Shown: positions 34,301 to 45,605 of the stretch, piece after piece
How positions within the stretch are numbered: position 1 is the first letter of the stretch
Layout: every line of letters starts with the position of its first letter
NCBI GenBank assembly: GCA_001695595.3
Contig: MBPM02000009.1
Coordinates: forward strand, 1,426,001 to 1,490,000
DNA length: 64,000 nt
Source of the DNA: Plasmopara viticola
Lineage: Eukaryota > Oomycota > Peronosporomycetes > Peronosporales > Peronosporaceae
Direction: 5' to 3'
Made by a program: the position numbers and the translations under genes
The notes under the pieces: model-generated
Seen by the model: the letters and a program-made list of their open reading frames with translations, nothing else
Databases searched by the model: none
Told to the model about the DNA's origin: nothing

Positions 34301-37300
34301 AAACTACACTAAATACTCCATAATGGCATCCGGTCATACTTCTAATGTCAATGGAGTATTGACCCCGACCGACTCCTAATGTGGCTTGTCCAAAAGACAA
34401 CTAGCAATCAAAATCCAGTTTATTGGGCTTGCACATAGCACAAAGTTGCCATCCGTGGAGAATGACAATTATCTACTCGTTTTTTGGGACAAGTATGCGT
34501 ATTTGTCGCCGTGTCTAAGGATGCACGATATGAATGGCTATGTATTAGACAATGCGGCCTTAAATTCCTTCATTGTGATTTACTTCCTGCCATGAACTAA
34601 CAGTCTCTTTCTGCAACCCTGAGCTGGCGGGACTAATACAATATAACCGTCCTTATTGAGTTGAAGTGGCGCCGAATGGATGGCATCGTCGGAACTTTAA
34701 AATGGGGACAAAAAAAAATCTTCTCGTTAGCCAAAGCTAGAGCAAGAGCCTTTTTTAATGCTATCCATGAAAAATGTGTTTCCTCCAACGTCACTTATGC
34801 CCTTATCAGAGCCTTTGCAATACCGCCATAGCCAGTATTTTTGCTTGTGCAAATTTTTGGCTAGGTTTACCTACTTTCTCAAATCCACTTTGCACGCGGC
34901 GTAGAACAAGCCGAGATGGCTTAAATTCCATGGCCACTTACAAAGCTGCCGAAGACACTTTTTTCTTTGCAGCAAAGACACATTTATGATGCTAACACAA
35001 TGTTAATTGGTCCTACGATATTAAAACTTGCTTCAGTTGATTTGGCCTCCAGACCCGAGAACGCCGAAGGCGAGTACATTCCTAACGGATATCCAGTCAA
35101 ACGTCCGTAATGGTCAAGGCATTACTCTGACCGGTCGGCAATACATCTTCGGAGCGTAAAATAGCTCTTATGACATCAACAATCCATATAGCTGGGCTGT
35201 TTTTTTCATTGTAAGGGTTAGCTCTGACTTCTTTATTCAAATTTGGTAGTGGTCGTACATCAAAAAAATGCATTGTACAATGTACACCATGGTATGTAGT
35301 TATACAACACATTTCTTTTGAATTGTATGTTTGTGCAGATATCGATACCGTTCAGCTTTGTAAGCATGCACTAGTCGCCATTTTTGATTTGGTTTTTGAG
35401 CGCAGAAAGTTGGCGAAGAGTGCGGAAATTAAACTATTGCATCACGTTGTATTCGCCTTCACAAAGAAGGAAGCTTTAATGAGCCTATTCCGCATTCAAT
35501 GCACTAAACGTCAGGATCGGGTCCGACGTGTAGCTGCTGATATGGGCGTCGTTCTCTGAAAAAAATTCCACTTAGGTACATTTTTTTTGCTCGAGAACGA
35601 TTTTAAACGTTTTCCGGTGACATGTACTTTGTGCTTGGCACGAGATCATACTCGTGCTTGATTTCTCAATCACTTATATGTTTTTTTCGTGGTCTTTTGG
35701 TCACCCGATCCGAGTGGTTTGTTTAAAAAATAATAACAGGATCTTTGGAATTTTCAGGATAGTCAAGCGCAGCCGTAATGCACGCTTCTAAGGTTACTTC
35801 AAGCCATCTTCGTCTATAGCAGAAAATGTTTTGTATTTCAAACAACGATTTATAAGCTTTGAAAACACCACATTGTTTTGGCCTTCAGTTGTCTGACATG
35901 CCTCTTTGTGTTCGCCTCTGGTACTGTGGCATAAAGAAAACTCAATTGGCTCTGAAATAAAGTCTCTTTGCAAAAAAGACGGAGTTGAGCTTATTCGAGA
36001 CACCCAAACTTTGACATCGTATTGCATCCATTCTGCTCGAATGAAGCTATCTAATTTGCTCATAACACGCACATACGGACTTCAGTCAGCCGCAAATGGC
36101 ACTATGCTACCCATTCCTGGAGCTGTGTTTTTCAATTTGCCGATACTTTAAATTCCACAGACAGATCGATGAATACCATAGGGGTACCTAGAGCCGTTTT
36201 AGATATTTCCGTTGCTCTCTTTTAGAAGGTCAGCGATATATTCTGGCTGATGGCACTCTTTTGCCGGTGCACGATATTCCTTGACGCAATAGAGTCTACC
36301 AAATCTCAAAATGACTTCAGTATATAATTAGCAGCTTCCTCCCCCTATTAGAGCTGACAAACTCTCTAGCGCTCAACGCTTATGGTGTGTATCACACACT
36401 TTCATCATGAGGCGTAATGTTCTTCATCGTCCCTACTATTGGCCTGCGTTCCTTGGGTCTGAAGGCGTGTCTCTGCCAGCGATCCATAAGACCCTTGCAC
36501 TAGACTATGTTTCACCTCGCTTGCCCATTGGAATGAGATATACATTAATGGTTTTTTGCTTACCGCATTTAAAGCAAGGGATGTTGCTTTGCTCAATGTT
36601 GGACCCAACTGGCTCACTGAAATGTTTCAGGTGCAGTTTAGTCATCGGGCCCACGAACAGTGTTTTGTAGAACAGGGAGCTACCCGTCTACAGCATTCTG
36701 AAGAAGCGACACTTTGTGTGACTGTACACCTAATAAAGAGATTTTTATAGCGCTTATCAATCGTCAAAGCCCTACACTTTACAATGTTAAGTGTAAGGCT
36801 AACTTTCTCTCAGGCCTACGCAAATTGCCACTTTGACTTGCCCAAAAAGACGCGCCTCAATAATAGAGACCTGATAAATACATGACACTCACACTCACTC
36901 TTCTTCCAGGCAACCAATGTGCTCATTTAACAAGAAGGCAGCTTTTACACCGTAGCTCGATTTAGGGTCCGTCGTAGTCAATACAGAATTAGCTGAGCAA
37001 GCTAAAAAAATATACACGAGAAGTACTACTTATACGTGCGAAATGCAGAGCTGGATAGGTCGTGCTGCAGAACGAGCCGAAACAGCGAGCTGGACGGGTT
37101 GCGACCTAGCATACACTCATCAACCTTCCAATCGGAGATCCAATTTGAGTAGGTCAGCTATAGTCCTGCTCGGAAGTAGTGTCTCTCTAAATCTTACTAG
37201 CGCTGCTTCCATTGGGTTGCCGCAATCAAAAAGGGCCGCTTCCAGTCGAAAAATCTTAGTCGAAGTCGGCGAACAGGTTGCTGTTCTCAAACAGACAGAA

Positions 37301-37384
37301 TAAATGCAGACAGCGACGATCACGGAAAAGACGTGATGAGCGCAGATGAGGATGGTGCATTCACCGATTTTATATTCAAGAAAC
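31321..37384. other. Repeat desert, no gene recognised
   Basis: About 6 kb of AT-rich DNA. Short frames, the longest about 90 codons at 35794-36072 (minus), 35323-35559 and 36407-36670 (plus), have no motif I recognise. The one clear structure is the direct duplication at 33483-33704. No signal peptide plus RxLR-type frame was found. Confidence 0.5.
33483..33704 (+). repeat. Direct duplication, period 131 bp
   Basis: GCATTGTTGAGTGCAAATTC at 33483 and GCATTGTTGGGTGCAAATTC at 33614 begin two copies of about 91 bases that agree through CTTGTCTATT, ACGTATGTGGCACCTCAGC and ACATGCTGCTCAGTGTGT. A 40-base unshared segment lies between them. Confidence 0.9.
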
Positions 37385-37556
37385 ACCACTACAAGGTTTC
37401 GGAAAAGGTTGGGGTGACGCCCTCCTTCCAAGCGCGGGGGCTAAATGCTCGCGCGCTTCGGGCAGGTGCTCTCGGGCATCTGCAGGTCTCTAACGAGTCT
37501 CACCCTCGACGCGACGGTCTCCAGCACCAGGCCAAACCCCCTTCCACGCCCTTAAC

Positions 37557-37733
37557 CGCGCCAACCGCATCCGGATTGGCTCCTTTAATGTGAATTCTCT
37601 AGGTTTGAAGCGCAAAAAGCACGAAACACTCTCCGAAGACCTCCGGCGCTACCGCGTCGATGTCCTTGGCCTCCGAGAAACCAAGATCTACGATAGAGGT
37701 GAGCACCGCATTGATGACTTCCTTCTAACCCTG
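37557..37733 (+). pseudogene. LINE ORF2 fragment: start of APE-type endonuclease
   Basis: The frame reads RIRIGSFNVNSLGLKRKKH, then LSEDLRRYRVDVLGLRETKI, then EHRIDDFLL. FNVNSL near the start and the VLGLRETKI block (the E of the QET-like motif) are the first two landmarks of apurinic-endonuclease-like LINE endonucleases. It stops at the A-run, and the later catalytic motifs (GDFN, SDH) are absent. Confidence 0.75.
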
Positions 37734-37754
37734 AAAAAAAAAAAAAAAAAAAAA

Positions 37755-38547
37755 CGAAGCCAAGACCGAAGTCACCGAAATCCGCCGCCACTGCAACCCG
37801 TCAGGCGCCACTCGACACGCCCGAGCCCGAGAAGAAACCTGGCGTCACACTAAGAAGCTCGGAACACTCCTCGGCGATATTGAAGATTTATCCCGACGCA
37901 AGTCCCTGGCCACCCTCACGCTTCACCGCCTCTGGTCCGTCTGGCTCCGCCCCACGCTCATCTCACGCAAGACCCGCATTCGATTGTACAACACCTACGT
38001 CCTGCCAATTGTGCTGTACAATTGCGCCACCTGGGCTCTTACCCAGTCAGAGCTCCACGGCCTCGAGAGTTTCCATCGCCGCCAGCTTCGCTACGCTCTT
38101 GGCTATCGCTACCCCCGACACATTTCGAATGCAAGAATCTACGACCTCTGTGATGAGCTGCCGCTGAGACTACGACTGACACAAGCTCGCTGGCGCCTGT
38201 TTGGCCGTGTACTTCGCCGCAATCCCGACATTCCAGCTGATTTCCAGATGCGTGCCCACTTCTTCTCCACCGCAGCAAAATGGCGCGGACGTCCCCGCAC
38301 CACGCTCCCCTCAACACTCGACCACAATCTTGTTTCCCGCGGCTTCGGCTCTCGACTCCGGATAGCACAAGACCTCGAAGTGGTACGTACCCTTGCACAA
38401 GACCGTAAGAAATGGAAGACCCTCACGACCTCGGTGCTGGATGCACTGCCCGCCGAACGAGACTCGACGTATGCGGACACCACTCTATGCCGTGGACTAG
38501 CCAGACTGAGCCTAGCACGTGCATACCTTGGCAACGCGATAACGTAA
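37755..38547 (+). pseudogene. LINE ORF2 fragment: C-terminal part of reverse transcriptase protein
   Basis: The frame carries KKLGTLLGDIEDLSRRKSL, TRIRLYNTYVLPIVLYNCAT, LESFHRRQLRYALGYRYP, ISNARIYDLCDELPLRLRL and WRLFGRVLRRNPDIPA. These are the ordered C-terminal landmarks of LINE reverse-transcriptase proteins, downstream of the YxDD catalytic core. The latter is not present. The end coincides with the element's 3' terminus. Confidence 0.8.
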
Positions 38548-38622
38548 TACATTACATTACATTACCACCACAAGGAATATAATATGAATATAGTAAAAAT
38601 ATAATTAATACACCTACGGCGT

Positions 38623-38949
38623 TTTAACGAAAAGGTTGGGGTGACGCCCTCCTTCCAAGCGCGGGGGCTAAATGCTCGCGCGCTTCGGGCAGGTGCTCTC
38701 GGGCATCTGCAGGTCTCTAATGAGTCTCACCCTCGACGCGACGGTCTCCAGCACCAGAGCGCCACCTGGGTTCTTACCAAGTCAGAGATAAACAAAACAA
38801 TGGAAGACCCTCACGACCTCGGTGCTGGCTGCACTGCCCGCCGAACGAGACTCGACGTATGCGGACACCACTCTATGCCGTGGACTAGCCAGACTGAGCC
38901 TAGCACGTGCATACCTTGGCAACGCGATAACGTAATACAATACAATAAT
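38623..38949 (+). mobile_element. Short LINE-derived non-autonomous element, copy 2
   Basis: About 320 bp, flanked by perfect 11-bp repeats ACCTACGGCGT (38612-38622 and 38950-38960). It starts GAAAAGGTTGGGGTGACGCC at 38629 and ends in a CGATAACGTAATACAATACA-type tail. It has the same two internal junctions as copies 1 and 3: the 5' block CAGCACCAG joined to GCGCCACCTGGGTTCTTACC, then GAGATAAACAAAACAATGGA joined to the AGACCCTCACGACCTCGGTG block. It lies only 59 bases downstream of the longer LINE copy. Confidence 0.9.
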
Positions 38950-39049
38950 ACCTACGGCGTGCCGCCCACATCAATGAAAATTTTGCAATAGGCAACTAGG
39001 GTTGGGTAACAACTCGAAATTCTCTTTTCTTACAAAAGCTTGTCCTAAC

Positions 39050-39966
39050 ATGGGCCCTTGCACTGTCATAACGCTCAACATTTACGACCTCGTCGAGGCC
39101 AACGAATATATGGCGCGTGAGTGTAGTTGTCTGTACAATGGGTCATAAGGATTTGATCGCTAACAGTTGCCTTTGTTATTATTATCTGCAGCGCTGGGCC
39201 TCGGTATATATCATAGTGGCGTTGAGATTGCCGGAGAGGAATTTTCCTACGCGAGTGGTGCCGGTGTTTTTTCCTCTGCACCCCGACAAGTTCCTGGTAC
39301 AATCAATGCTTTATGGGCAACTATGCAAAAAGCGGTTTATTTTGTAACAAATTGTTTCGAACAGGTGCCACGTTTCGGGAGTCTATAAACATGGGCTTGT
39401 TTCAGGGAAGTTCACAGGAAGCCCATCGTCTGGCTTACTCATTGAGTTCTGATTTTGAAGGAAACACCTACAATCTGTTTGTAAAGTATGGGCTTACCAG
39501 TTTCGATAACGGCTAAGCTAAAGTAGACTAAGCTGAAGTGTGGCTGTCCGATAGAAACTGCAACACGTATGCAAACGCTTTATGCCAGCTGCTGGTAGAC
39601 AAGTCCATTCCAGCCTACGTAAATCGTGCAGCCTATTTCGGCTCATTTCTTAGCTGCCTCATGCCGGCAAACTTTATGGACCAATCGCCAGTAGACTCCA
39701 ACGCGCTGCCGCGGACCATCAACGGTGCTTCGCGACCTTCCGACTTAGTCTATACTCCATTCGCAGGCACGTTGCGAGATATTGAACGTTAGTTCTCCAT
39801 TCACGAGCAAGAAATACTAATGCGATACTTTGCTATCGGCACAGGTTCTGGCCAATTGGTTGGTGGTTCCGCAGCTGCTTCATCATCGTCTGACTCAATG
39901 ACTTTGGCGGATCGACGCGAAAACGCTCGCTTGGCAAGGTTACGACGAATGGGCGAGCAAGAATAA
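39050..39966 (+). CDS. PPPDE (DeSI-type) cysteine peptidase
   Basis: Five exons, 39050-39116, 39192-39296, 39365-39485, 39555-39787 and 39845-39966; 215 residues, all borders GT/AG and in phase. The protein opens VTLNIYDLVEANEYM, then GLGIYHSGVEIAGEEFSYAS with catalytic His30 in YHSG, then ATFRESINMGLF, GNTYNLFVKNCNTYANALC with catalytic Cys100 in NCN, and AAYFGSFLSCLMP. This His/Cys pair in permuted papain-fold order defines the PPPDE family, whose animal members remove SUMO or ubiquitin from proteins (DeSI-1/DeSI-2). The domain fills residues 5-155; the last 40 residues are Ser-rich and then basic (ADRRENARLARLRRMGEQE). Length matches the family. Substrate specificity, SUMO or ubiquitin, cannot be told from sequence. 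Confidence 0.92.
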
Positions 39967-40093
39967 TAGATTATCTTCTTTGAAAATAAAATTTATAGCG
40001 AAATAGTGCTAGTGATCGATAATTATGGATTGAGCAGGCAAACCACATTAAGGAGTTACAACACGATTGTTAAAGCCAACAACCTTTGGTGCC

Positions 40094-43000
40094 ATGGGAA
40101 AGCCTCCATCACCAAGCAAAAAAGGCAGTGGGCATATTGAAAGATGTGCGTTGTCGAGCTCTATGCGATCCGAGAACGGGTCCGTTCTGTTTGAAGACCA
40201 AGAGGATGGCGACTTACTCTATCCTTCACAGCTGGAAAGCGCACTTGTAAATCGCGAGACCGCGACACATCTCGCATTTGCAAAAAGGTAAGGAGACGAT
40301 ATTAAAGTGCGCAAATGATCGTGCTTAGCTTACGAACTTAACGTGCTCTGTATTGCAAAGCCGAAGGGAAGAGTTTGTTTACGTGCCAACGAAACATTAT
40401 CATCAACTTTTAAATGACCATTGCCAGTGGGACCGCGAAGCTCAATCGGCTTTGTTTGTTGTAATTGGACAGCCTGGTGAAGGCAAGTCAGCATTGCTCG
40501 CAAATTGGGCGGAGGAGCGGCGCCGTTTGATCAAAGGCGAACAAGAGCTCATCTATGAGCATTATTGTGGCTGTTCCTTTGACAGCGTGAAACTCTCATC
40601 GTTTTTGTTTCGCTTTATGTATCAGCTAAAAGTTGCGTATAACTTGCGCGACTTTGAGCTCGCGCACGAACATGAAGAAGAAAAGTTGAAGTTTTCTTTC
40701 AGTCGATGCTTAGAAGCAGCGACTGGAGAGGAGAAACATAAATTCGGATCAGCATTCAAGCGGAAAGGGTAGAACATCAGGATGTTGAAAGTTTTTTTGG
40801 CATTCCCATGACCCATGTGTACTGTTTACAGCATCATTTTGGTTCTTGATGGGATCGACTGTATAAGAACTGAAGACGGAGGCGATTCTCTCTCATGGCT
40901 TCCAAACGCTTTGCCTGCAGGCATTCGTATTATAGCATCAGCAACTCAGGGTGTCTCAAGTAGCTGTCTACGCTGCTGTCGAGACATTAGTCGTCAACCT
41001 GCAGTATATGATAGCGAGTGCGTCGAGTAGTTTGCCCTCGTTTTGCTAGACTTGCTCTGACACGTCACTTGATGCTTAGCGGTGATTTAGTGTACGATGT
41101 TACGCTACCGTTTTGCAATGAAGAATCGCACACTATTCGTGAGCTGCGCCGCCGGAATGCGGCGTTTATGTTAGTGGAGCCACTTGACGAAGTTTCTTGC
41201 TTGTCCATACTAGAGGTAAGAACCTTGGCGATGATTTCAGGACAATCTGACAGCTCTTTGTGTTGGCTATGTAGGCATACAAGCATAAAGCTACTTGCGC
41301 TTGGGATTTTGATGTCAACCAGCTAGCTGTGGGGGCTTGCGGGAGCTCCAATCCTCTTTATATGAGACTAATGCTGAATGGTCTCGAGCTCTTTGATTCG
41401 AGCGAAGTTGATCAACGCCGACAATGGCTCGACCAGGCGTCGAAAAGTGATCGAGTAAATTCCATTTACGAACTTCTTATGAAGCAATGGAACGTGATAC
41501 TTCTTAAGAGTTTGTTTGCCGATCTTCACGAGCATACGTCGAAGCTTGACATGGCATCATCCGTCTTTGATAAGGATGGCAAGCAGTTGTCCGCGAGTAA
41601 TTCGAATGAAAGCTGGCGTAACTCATCTATAGGTGCCTCCGCGGAACCAAGTGGTGGTCAGACCAGTGTTAGTGGTGCAATATTGAAAACAAGTCAGTTA
41701 GGCGGTCAGAAAATTCAAGAGAATGTTGCAAGTTTTCAGGACAAGATTGAGCAGCGCTCGCTTTTAGTCCGCCATGCCCTCTCACTTCTTGCTGTTAGTC
41801 GGTTCGGACTTTCTGAAAATGATCTATTACGGCTTCTTGGTACCAATGTTTCACGAAATGTTTGCCAGCAACTTCTTCTTCTTTTTAAGCCTCATCTGTT
41901 GACGATTCAAAGACTTGACTGTGGGCTGAATGCGCAACGTCAAAGTGTCGGTGTTCTAAATGCCAATAGCATAAGTAGTTGTGGCAGTCTAGAAAATGGA
42001 GGCAAAGGTATTTTGCTGTACGATTTAAGCCATAACCAATTGAGGCTTCTGATTCGGTATGGTTTCCTCAATGACGACCATCTTCGTAGTTGTTACTACC
42101 GTGAACTTGCGGTATATTTTGAAGCCATGGAGGCATGCCAGCGCCGTGTTGACGAACTGCCGATTCAGCTGGAGCGTTGCTCTATGTGGGTTGCTTTACA
42201 AAATTCTCTCGTAAACATGAAAATGTTTCAGCTATGGTGGAGCGAGCGAAATCGCCAAGACTTTTTTCGTCACTGGATGGTATTATCTTTGAACTGCTCG
42301 ATGCATGATCCAGTGGAAGGCTTTATTCGGTCACTGGACGAATACATCGTCAAGGAAGCGCCGAAACCAGAACAAATACTGTCCATTGTTCTAAGCATCA
42401 CCGAATTTTTGCGAGCGTGGCAGAAGTTCAATGCATCACAAATTGCTCATCCTGTGCTTGATCGACCAAAACCTCCTCAACTTCAGGAATTTTTAACAAG
42501 TCTAGGCAATTCTTCGGTTTTTAATCCGTCCGAAGCTGAAGTGGAACGAGTGCAACGGGAAATTAATGCTCTCGTTATTCACCAAGAAGATGGCTACTAC
42601 CCTTGGCGGTGGCTTTGGGTTCAATTTCCGCTCATTGCTATTGCTTTTGGGAGTCGAATCTTCCGCAGCTCTGTAATCAGTCAAACGTCTACAAACAGCG
42701 ACTCTTGCTCTGGCTTTGAAGATGAGGCTATGAGCACAGCATCAAGTGAGCATGCTGATCGATCGCCTTGCAAAAAAATTGCTGGTGCTGTTAAGAAGAC
42801 GCATCAGCTCGCTGCAGGTGTTCTTTTACCGAAAGGTTTTGGAAAATCAAAGAGAGTTTTGCCTTCAACAAAGCGCCGACCGCCATTCAAGACTCTACCT
42901 TCTCCAGGCTATCAAAGTCTTACAGATGATGGATTCGGAGCGTTGGAATTCTTGTCAGTCGAAAACAACGAGGAAACTTTGTGTTCGGTCTCGAATTTTA

Positions 43001-44715
43001 AGGTTCGTGCTGGATTAGTTGCGTTTACTGAAAAGTTGCGGTTACTTTGAAAAAACTAACGAAGTAGCTGACATCTTTGTTCGTCGCTTTTTTAGAGTCA
43101 GCTGATGGATATCCGGATGAAGTATGACAAGATAAAGTTTGTTGCGTGTGAGAAACAGGAAGCTCTTCGAGCGATTGAATCGCGATTGATGGATGCAAAA
43201 GCAAAGGCCACTGCATCAGGCCAAAGTGCCACTCTGACCGATGAATTGCTGGAGAGTATTCGCAACGTCAACGATGAAGCTACGCTCGGGCGACAACGCA
43301 GTAAGTACTACAATTTCATTTTGCGTCAGTGTGAACTACATCCAGCCCGCGACCCGAAGACAATTGAAAGTGCAGAGGAAAAAATTAAAAAATTAAAACG
43401 AGACATAGTAGAGTTGCAGCAGAAGACACACGTAGTGTCTTACGAGAAGCGACGCGCGAAACTTGATGTGCCGAAGTTGGTGCAAGTGACGCAGAATAAA
43501 ACTTCAATTCACCAAGAGGCACTTTCGCGGTTGAGGTGGCGCCTGGAGCTAGATAAGAGACTGTACTATGCTGGACTTTTAGCAAGCAATAATGGGCCGC
43601 ACATTACAAAACCAAGCAGCGCGTTGGATGTTCCACACGTGAAGAACACTGCAAGTGCGACCAAAGACGAAAGGTTACAACTTTTTCTTGACCCTACCTT
43701 TTTACAAGCAAAAAACAAGCTTATACACAGAAAGGAGACGTCACGGGTCCGCCAGGAGACCGTGGAAAGCCTGCAACTCTATGTGGGTAGCTCTTACCAA
43801 GATGATGGGATTTTAGGCGCGCTTCGACAGGTAGGTATTAACAAATTAGAAGAGGCCTTGCTTTGCTGGCAAAACCAACGGGAACACTCGGTTCAGCTAG
43901 AAGAGGAGGCAAATCAGGTAGAGCAGCGCGTGGTTGAAAGTCGAGAAAGGCTTAAATTGCTGCAGGCTCAATTGGTGAACCTCAAGCTCAGCGGAAGTTC
44001 CAGTGGTCAAGACAATGACTCGTTTGAGAATGACGTGACTAAGACGAATCCGGAAGACGATGCCGCTGATCTTAAGAAATGCAACGACTTGAAGATGCTA
44101 GAGAAACAGCTGGGTGAGGCAATTGCTGTCAAACAGAATAAGAAGGAGCGTGTTGCACGGATGCGATCTCTACAAGATAAGCTTCAACTGGGCCTCTTGC
44201 ATATCGCTCAGCTCTTGGGTCTGACGTCGGTTCAGCATCTTAACGCTGTAGAGCTGGTCGACTCGATTGAAAAGATTGTACGAGCCATAAGCGGAGATGA
44301 AGCCCCTTTACAAGCTGCGTCAAGTCCTAGCTTTCGTCGCAAAAATAGCCCCCGAATGGCTAACACAACAGGGCAGTCAAAAGATTCGGCAAAATTTGCA
44401 TCGGACGCGCGAAGTGATGGTGACAAGTTGCGCTTCAATATTCGCGTGTCGCACACCTCAAAACGTCGAATGAATCCGTACGTAGACAACGAATTTAATG
44501 ACGACGACGGTGAGGAAGATGAAGACGATGACGACGAGGATGTTGGGGACAACACACATCATAGCGACAATAACGATCGCTACGGCTCACCTTGTAGAGC
44601 TGACCAACTTGTCCTTGATGCCAACACTGTCAAGAAGCGTCAAGACATCAAGAACCGTTCGAAATTCGAGCTTGAGAGAATACAAACTGCACAGAAGAAA
44701 AAAGTTAAAGACTAG
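40094..44715 (+). CDS. NACHT-family P-loop NTPase with long C-terminal coiled coil
   Basis: Six exons, 40094-40287, 40361-40768, 40832-41017, 41080-41215, 41275-43002 and 43096-44715; 1423 residues, all in phase. The Walker A loop is GQPGEGKSALL (Lys107) and Walker B is IILVLDGID (Asp207), followed by LSWLPNALPAGIRIIASAT and later NPLYMRLMLNGLELF and RHALSLLAVSRFGLSENDLL. The order is that of NACHT/STAND ATPases of the nephrocystin-3 type. From the last exon on (about residue 885) the protein is almost entirely charged helix, for example EEKIKKLKRDIVELQQKTH and LEKQLGEAIAVKQNKKERVA, with an acidic run (DDDGEEDEDDDDEDVGDNTH) near the end. I see neither TPR nor WD repeats. The last intron (43003-43095, GTTCGT donor) is the weakest; without it there would be two adjacent genes. 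A cilium or signalling role is possible but is inference. Confidence 0.82.
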
Positions 44716-44845
44716 CATGGTATTAGAAAAGACTAACGTGTCGAATACGATCAGTCACCATACAGTTTCCTTCCTTATTACCAGTGCTCGTGGTCTTCAA
44801 TCCAGTGTCCGGGCCGTCGACGCAGCATCCTCAATTAATCCCATT

Positions 44846-45481
44846 TTAGGCATACTGTTCGTCGTCATAAGACTCGTAATCATCCTCGTCGTACTCGTGC
44901 TCATATACGTATTCTTCAACGGGTGGAGCTTCCGGCACGGCCACAACAAGGCCGTCCAGCTCCTTCTGCAGCACGATCTCCGTACCCAGACGCGAATTAG
45001 CAGAGCGGTCCTCCGCCGGGACATACGTGTCGATGATGTGACGCTCCTTGTTATTAGCAGGATGAAGCTTGTCAATCCATTCGTTGGACACGACAACGTG
45101 CGACTGTGGCGACGTTGAGCCTTCCCCAAAGAGTGACTCGGTGTAGTAGTCAGCGCGCGGAGCGTCATACACGCCACCACCTCCCATCGAATCATCTTTG
45201 ACATAGTCAACGTTGTTCATCTCACAAGCTTGACGAAGCGTCTGTCCAGCGCGCCCCATTATCACGTGGCGGTAGCCTTCGTAATTTACTAGCACAACCT
45301 TCACCCTGCAAGCCACCAGAAACACTTTAGCAGTTCTCTTGCATTTCAAAAGAGCTTAAAAGTGCAATGCGCACACGTTCTCAGCTACAGTAGGCGCCAA
45401 GGAATCAGCAGCGAGCCCACCGATGAAGCGGCGGCTCGCTAGGCGCGCTAGCGCAGGTGTACGAAGAGCGCGGGTCAACAT
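44846..45481 (-). CDS. Mitochondrial ferredoxin-fold protein lacking cluster cysteines
   Basis: Two minus-strand exons, 45481-45375 and 45305-44846; 188 residues. Exon 1 is a typical mitochondrial presequence (MLTRALRTPALARLASRRFI). The mature part follows the adrenodoxin-type ferredoxin pattern: VKVVLVNYEG, AGQTLRQA, EWIDKLHP, SRLGTEIVL and LDGLVVAVP. In active ferredoxins four cysteines bind a 2Fe-2S cluster, the last one in SRLGCQI. Here that position is Thr, the C-x5-C-x2-C loop is replaced by a Gly-rich and Asp/Tyr-rich stretch, and the protein has a single Cys (RQACEM). The complex I bridging ferredoxin of plants and ciliates is a known ferredoxin-like structural subunit, so a structural role in respiratory complex I is a reasonable inference. 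The acidic, Tyr-rich tail (EYVYEHEYDEDDYESYDDEQ) is unusual. It is divergent from the next gene by 124 bases. Confidence 0.82.
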
Positions 45482-45605
45482 GCTATTAAAGAGGGACTAC
45501 GAAGGCAAAATTTCGATTGGATAAAATATATGAACAAGTCCTCTTTCCCAGTCTTGTCATTTCTACAGGGCGGTGCTACTACGTTTTACGCCTAAGATTT
45601 GTGTC
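45482..45605. promoter_or_regulatory. Shared 124-base spacer between divergent genes
   Basis: It separates the ATG of the ferredoxin-fold protein (minus, 45481) from the ATG of the DEK_C/TFIIS-N protein (plus, 45606). Both transcripts must start in or near this interval. No defined core element was assigned. Confidence 0.5.

Larger units (their letters stand above)
37397..38563 (+). mobile_element. LINE (non-LTR retrotransposon) copy with large internal deletion
   Basis: About 1.17 kb, flanked by ACCACTACAAGG (37385-37396) and ACCACCACAAGG (38564-38575), a target-site duplication with one mismatch. The 5' part (GAAAAGGTTGGGGTGACGCC...) leads into the start of an APE-type endonuclease. After a run of 21 A (37734-37754) the sequence resumes in the C-terminal part of the reverse-transcriptase ORF and ends CGATAACGTAATACATTACA plus a pentamer tail. 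Most of the endonuclease and the reverse-transcriptase catalytic core are missing, so it is not autonomous. Confidence 0.9.

Noticed and set aside
35323..36072. Pair of frames that might be a transposase or protease fragment
   Set aside because: No ordered motifs could be recognised on either strand.
37397..38563. Functional LINE
   Set aside because: The endonuclease is truncated at the A run and the reverse-transcriptase core is missing.
43003..43095. Gene boundary between the NACHT part and the coiled-coil part
   Set aside because: The intron borders keep phase 0 on both sides and there is almost no room for a separate promoter; kept as one gene, with the doubt recorded.
44797..45118. Plus-strand gene in 44498-45118 overlapping the ferredoxin-fold gene
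   Set aside because: It is a shadow of the NACHT coiled coil and of the minus-strand ferredoxin-fold exon; the composition is not protein-like.
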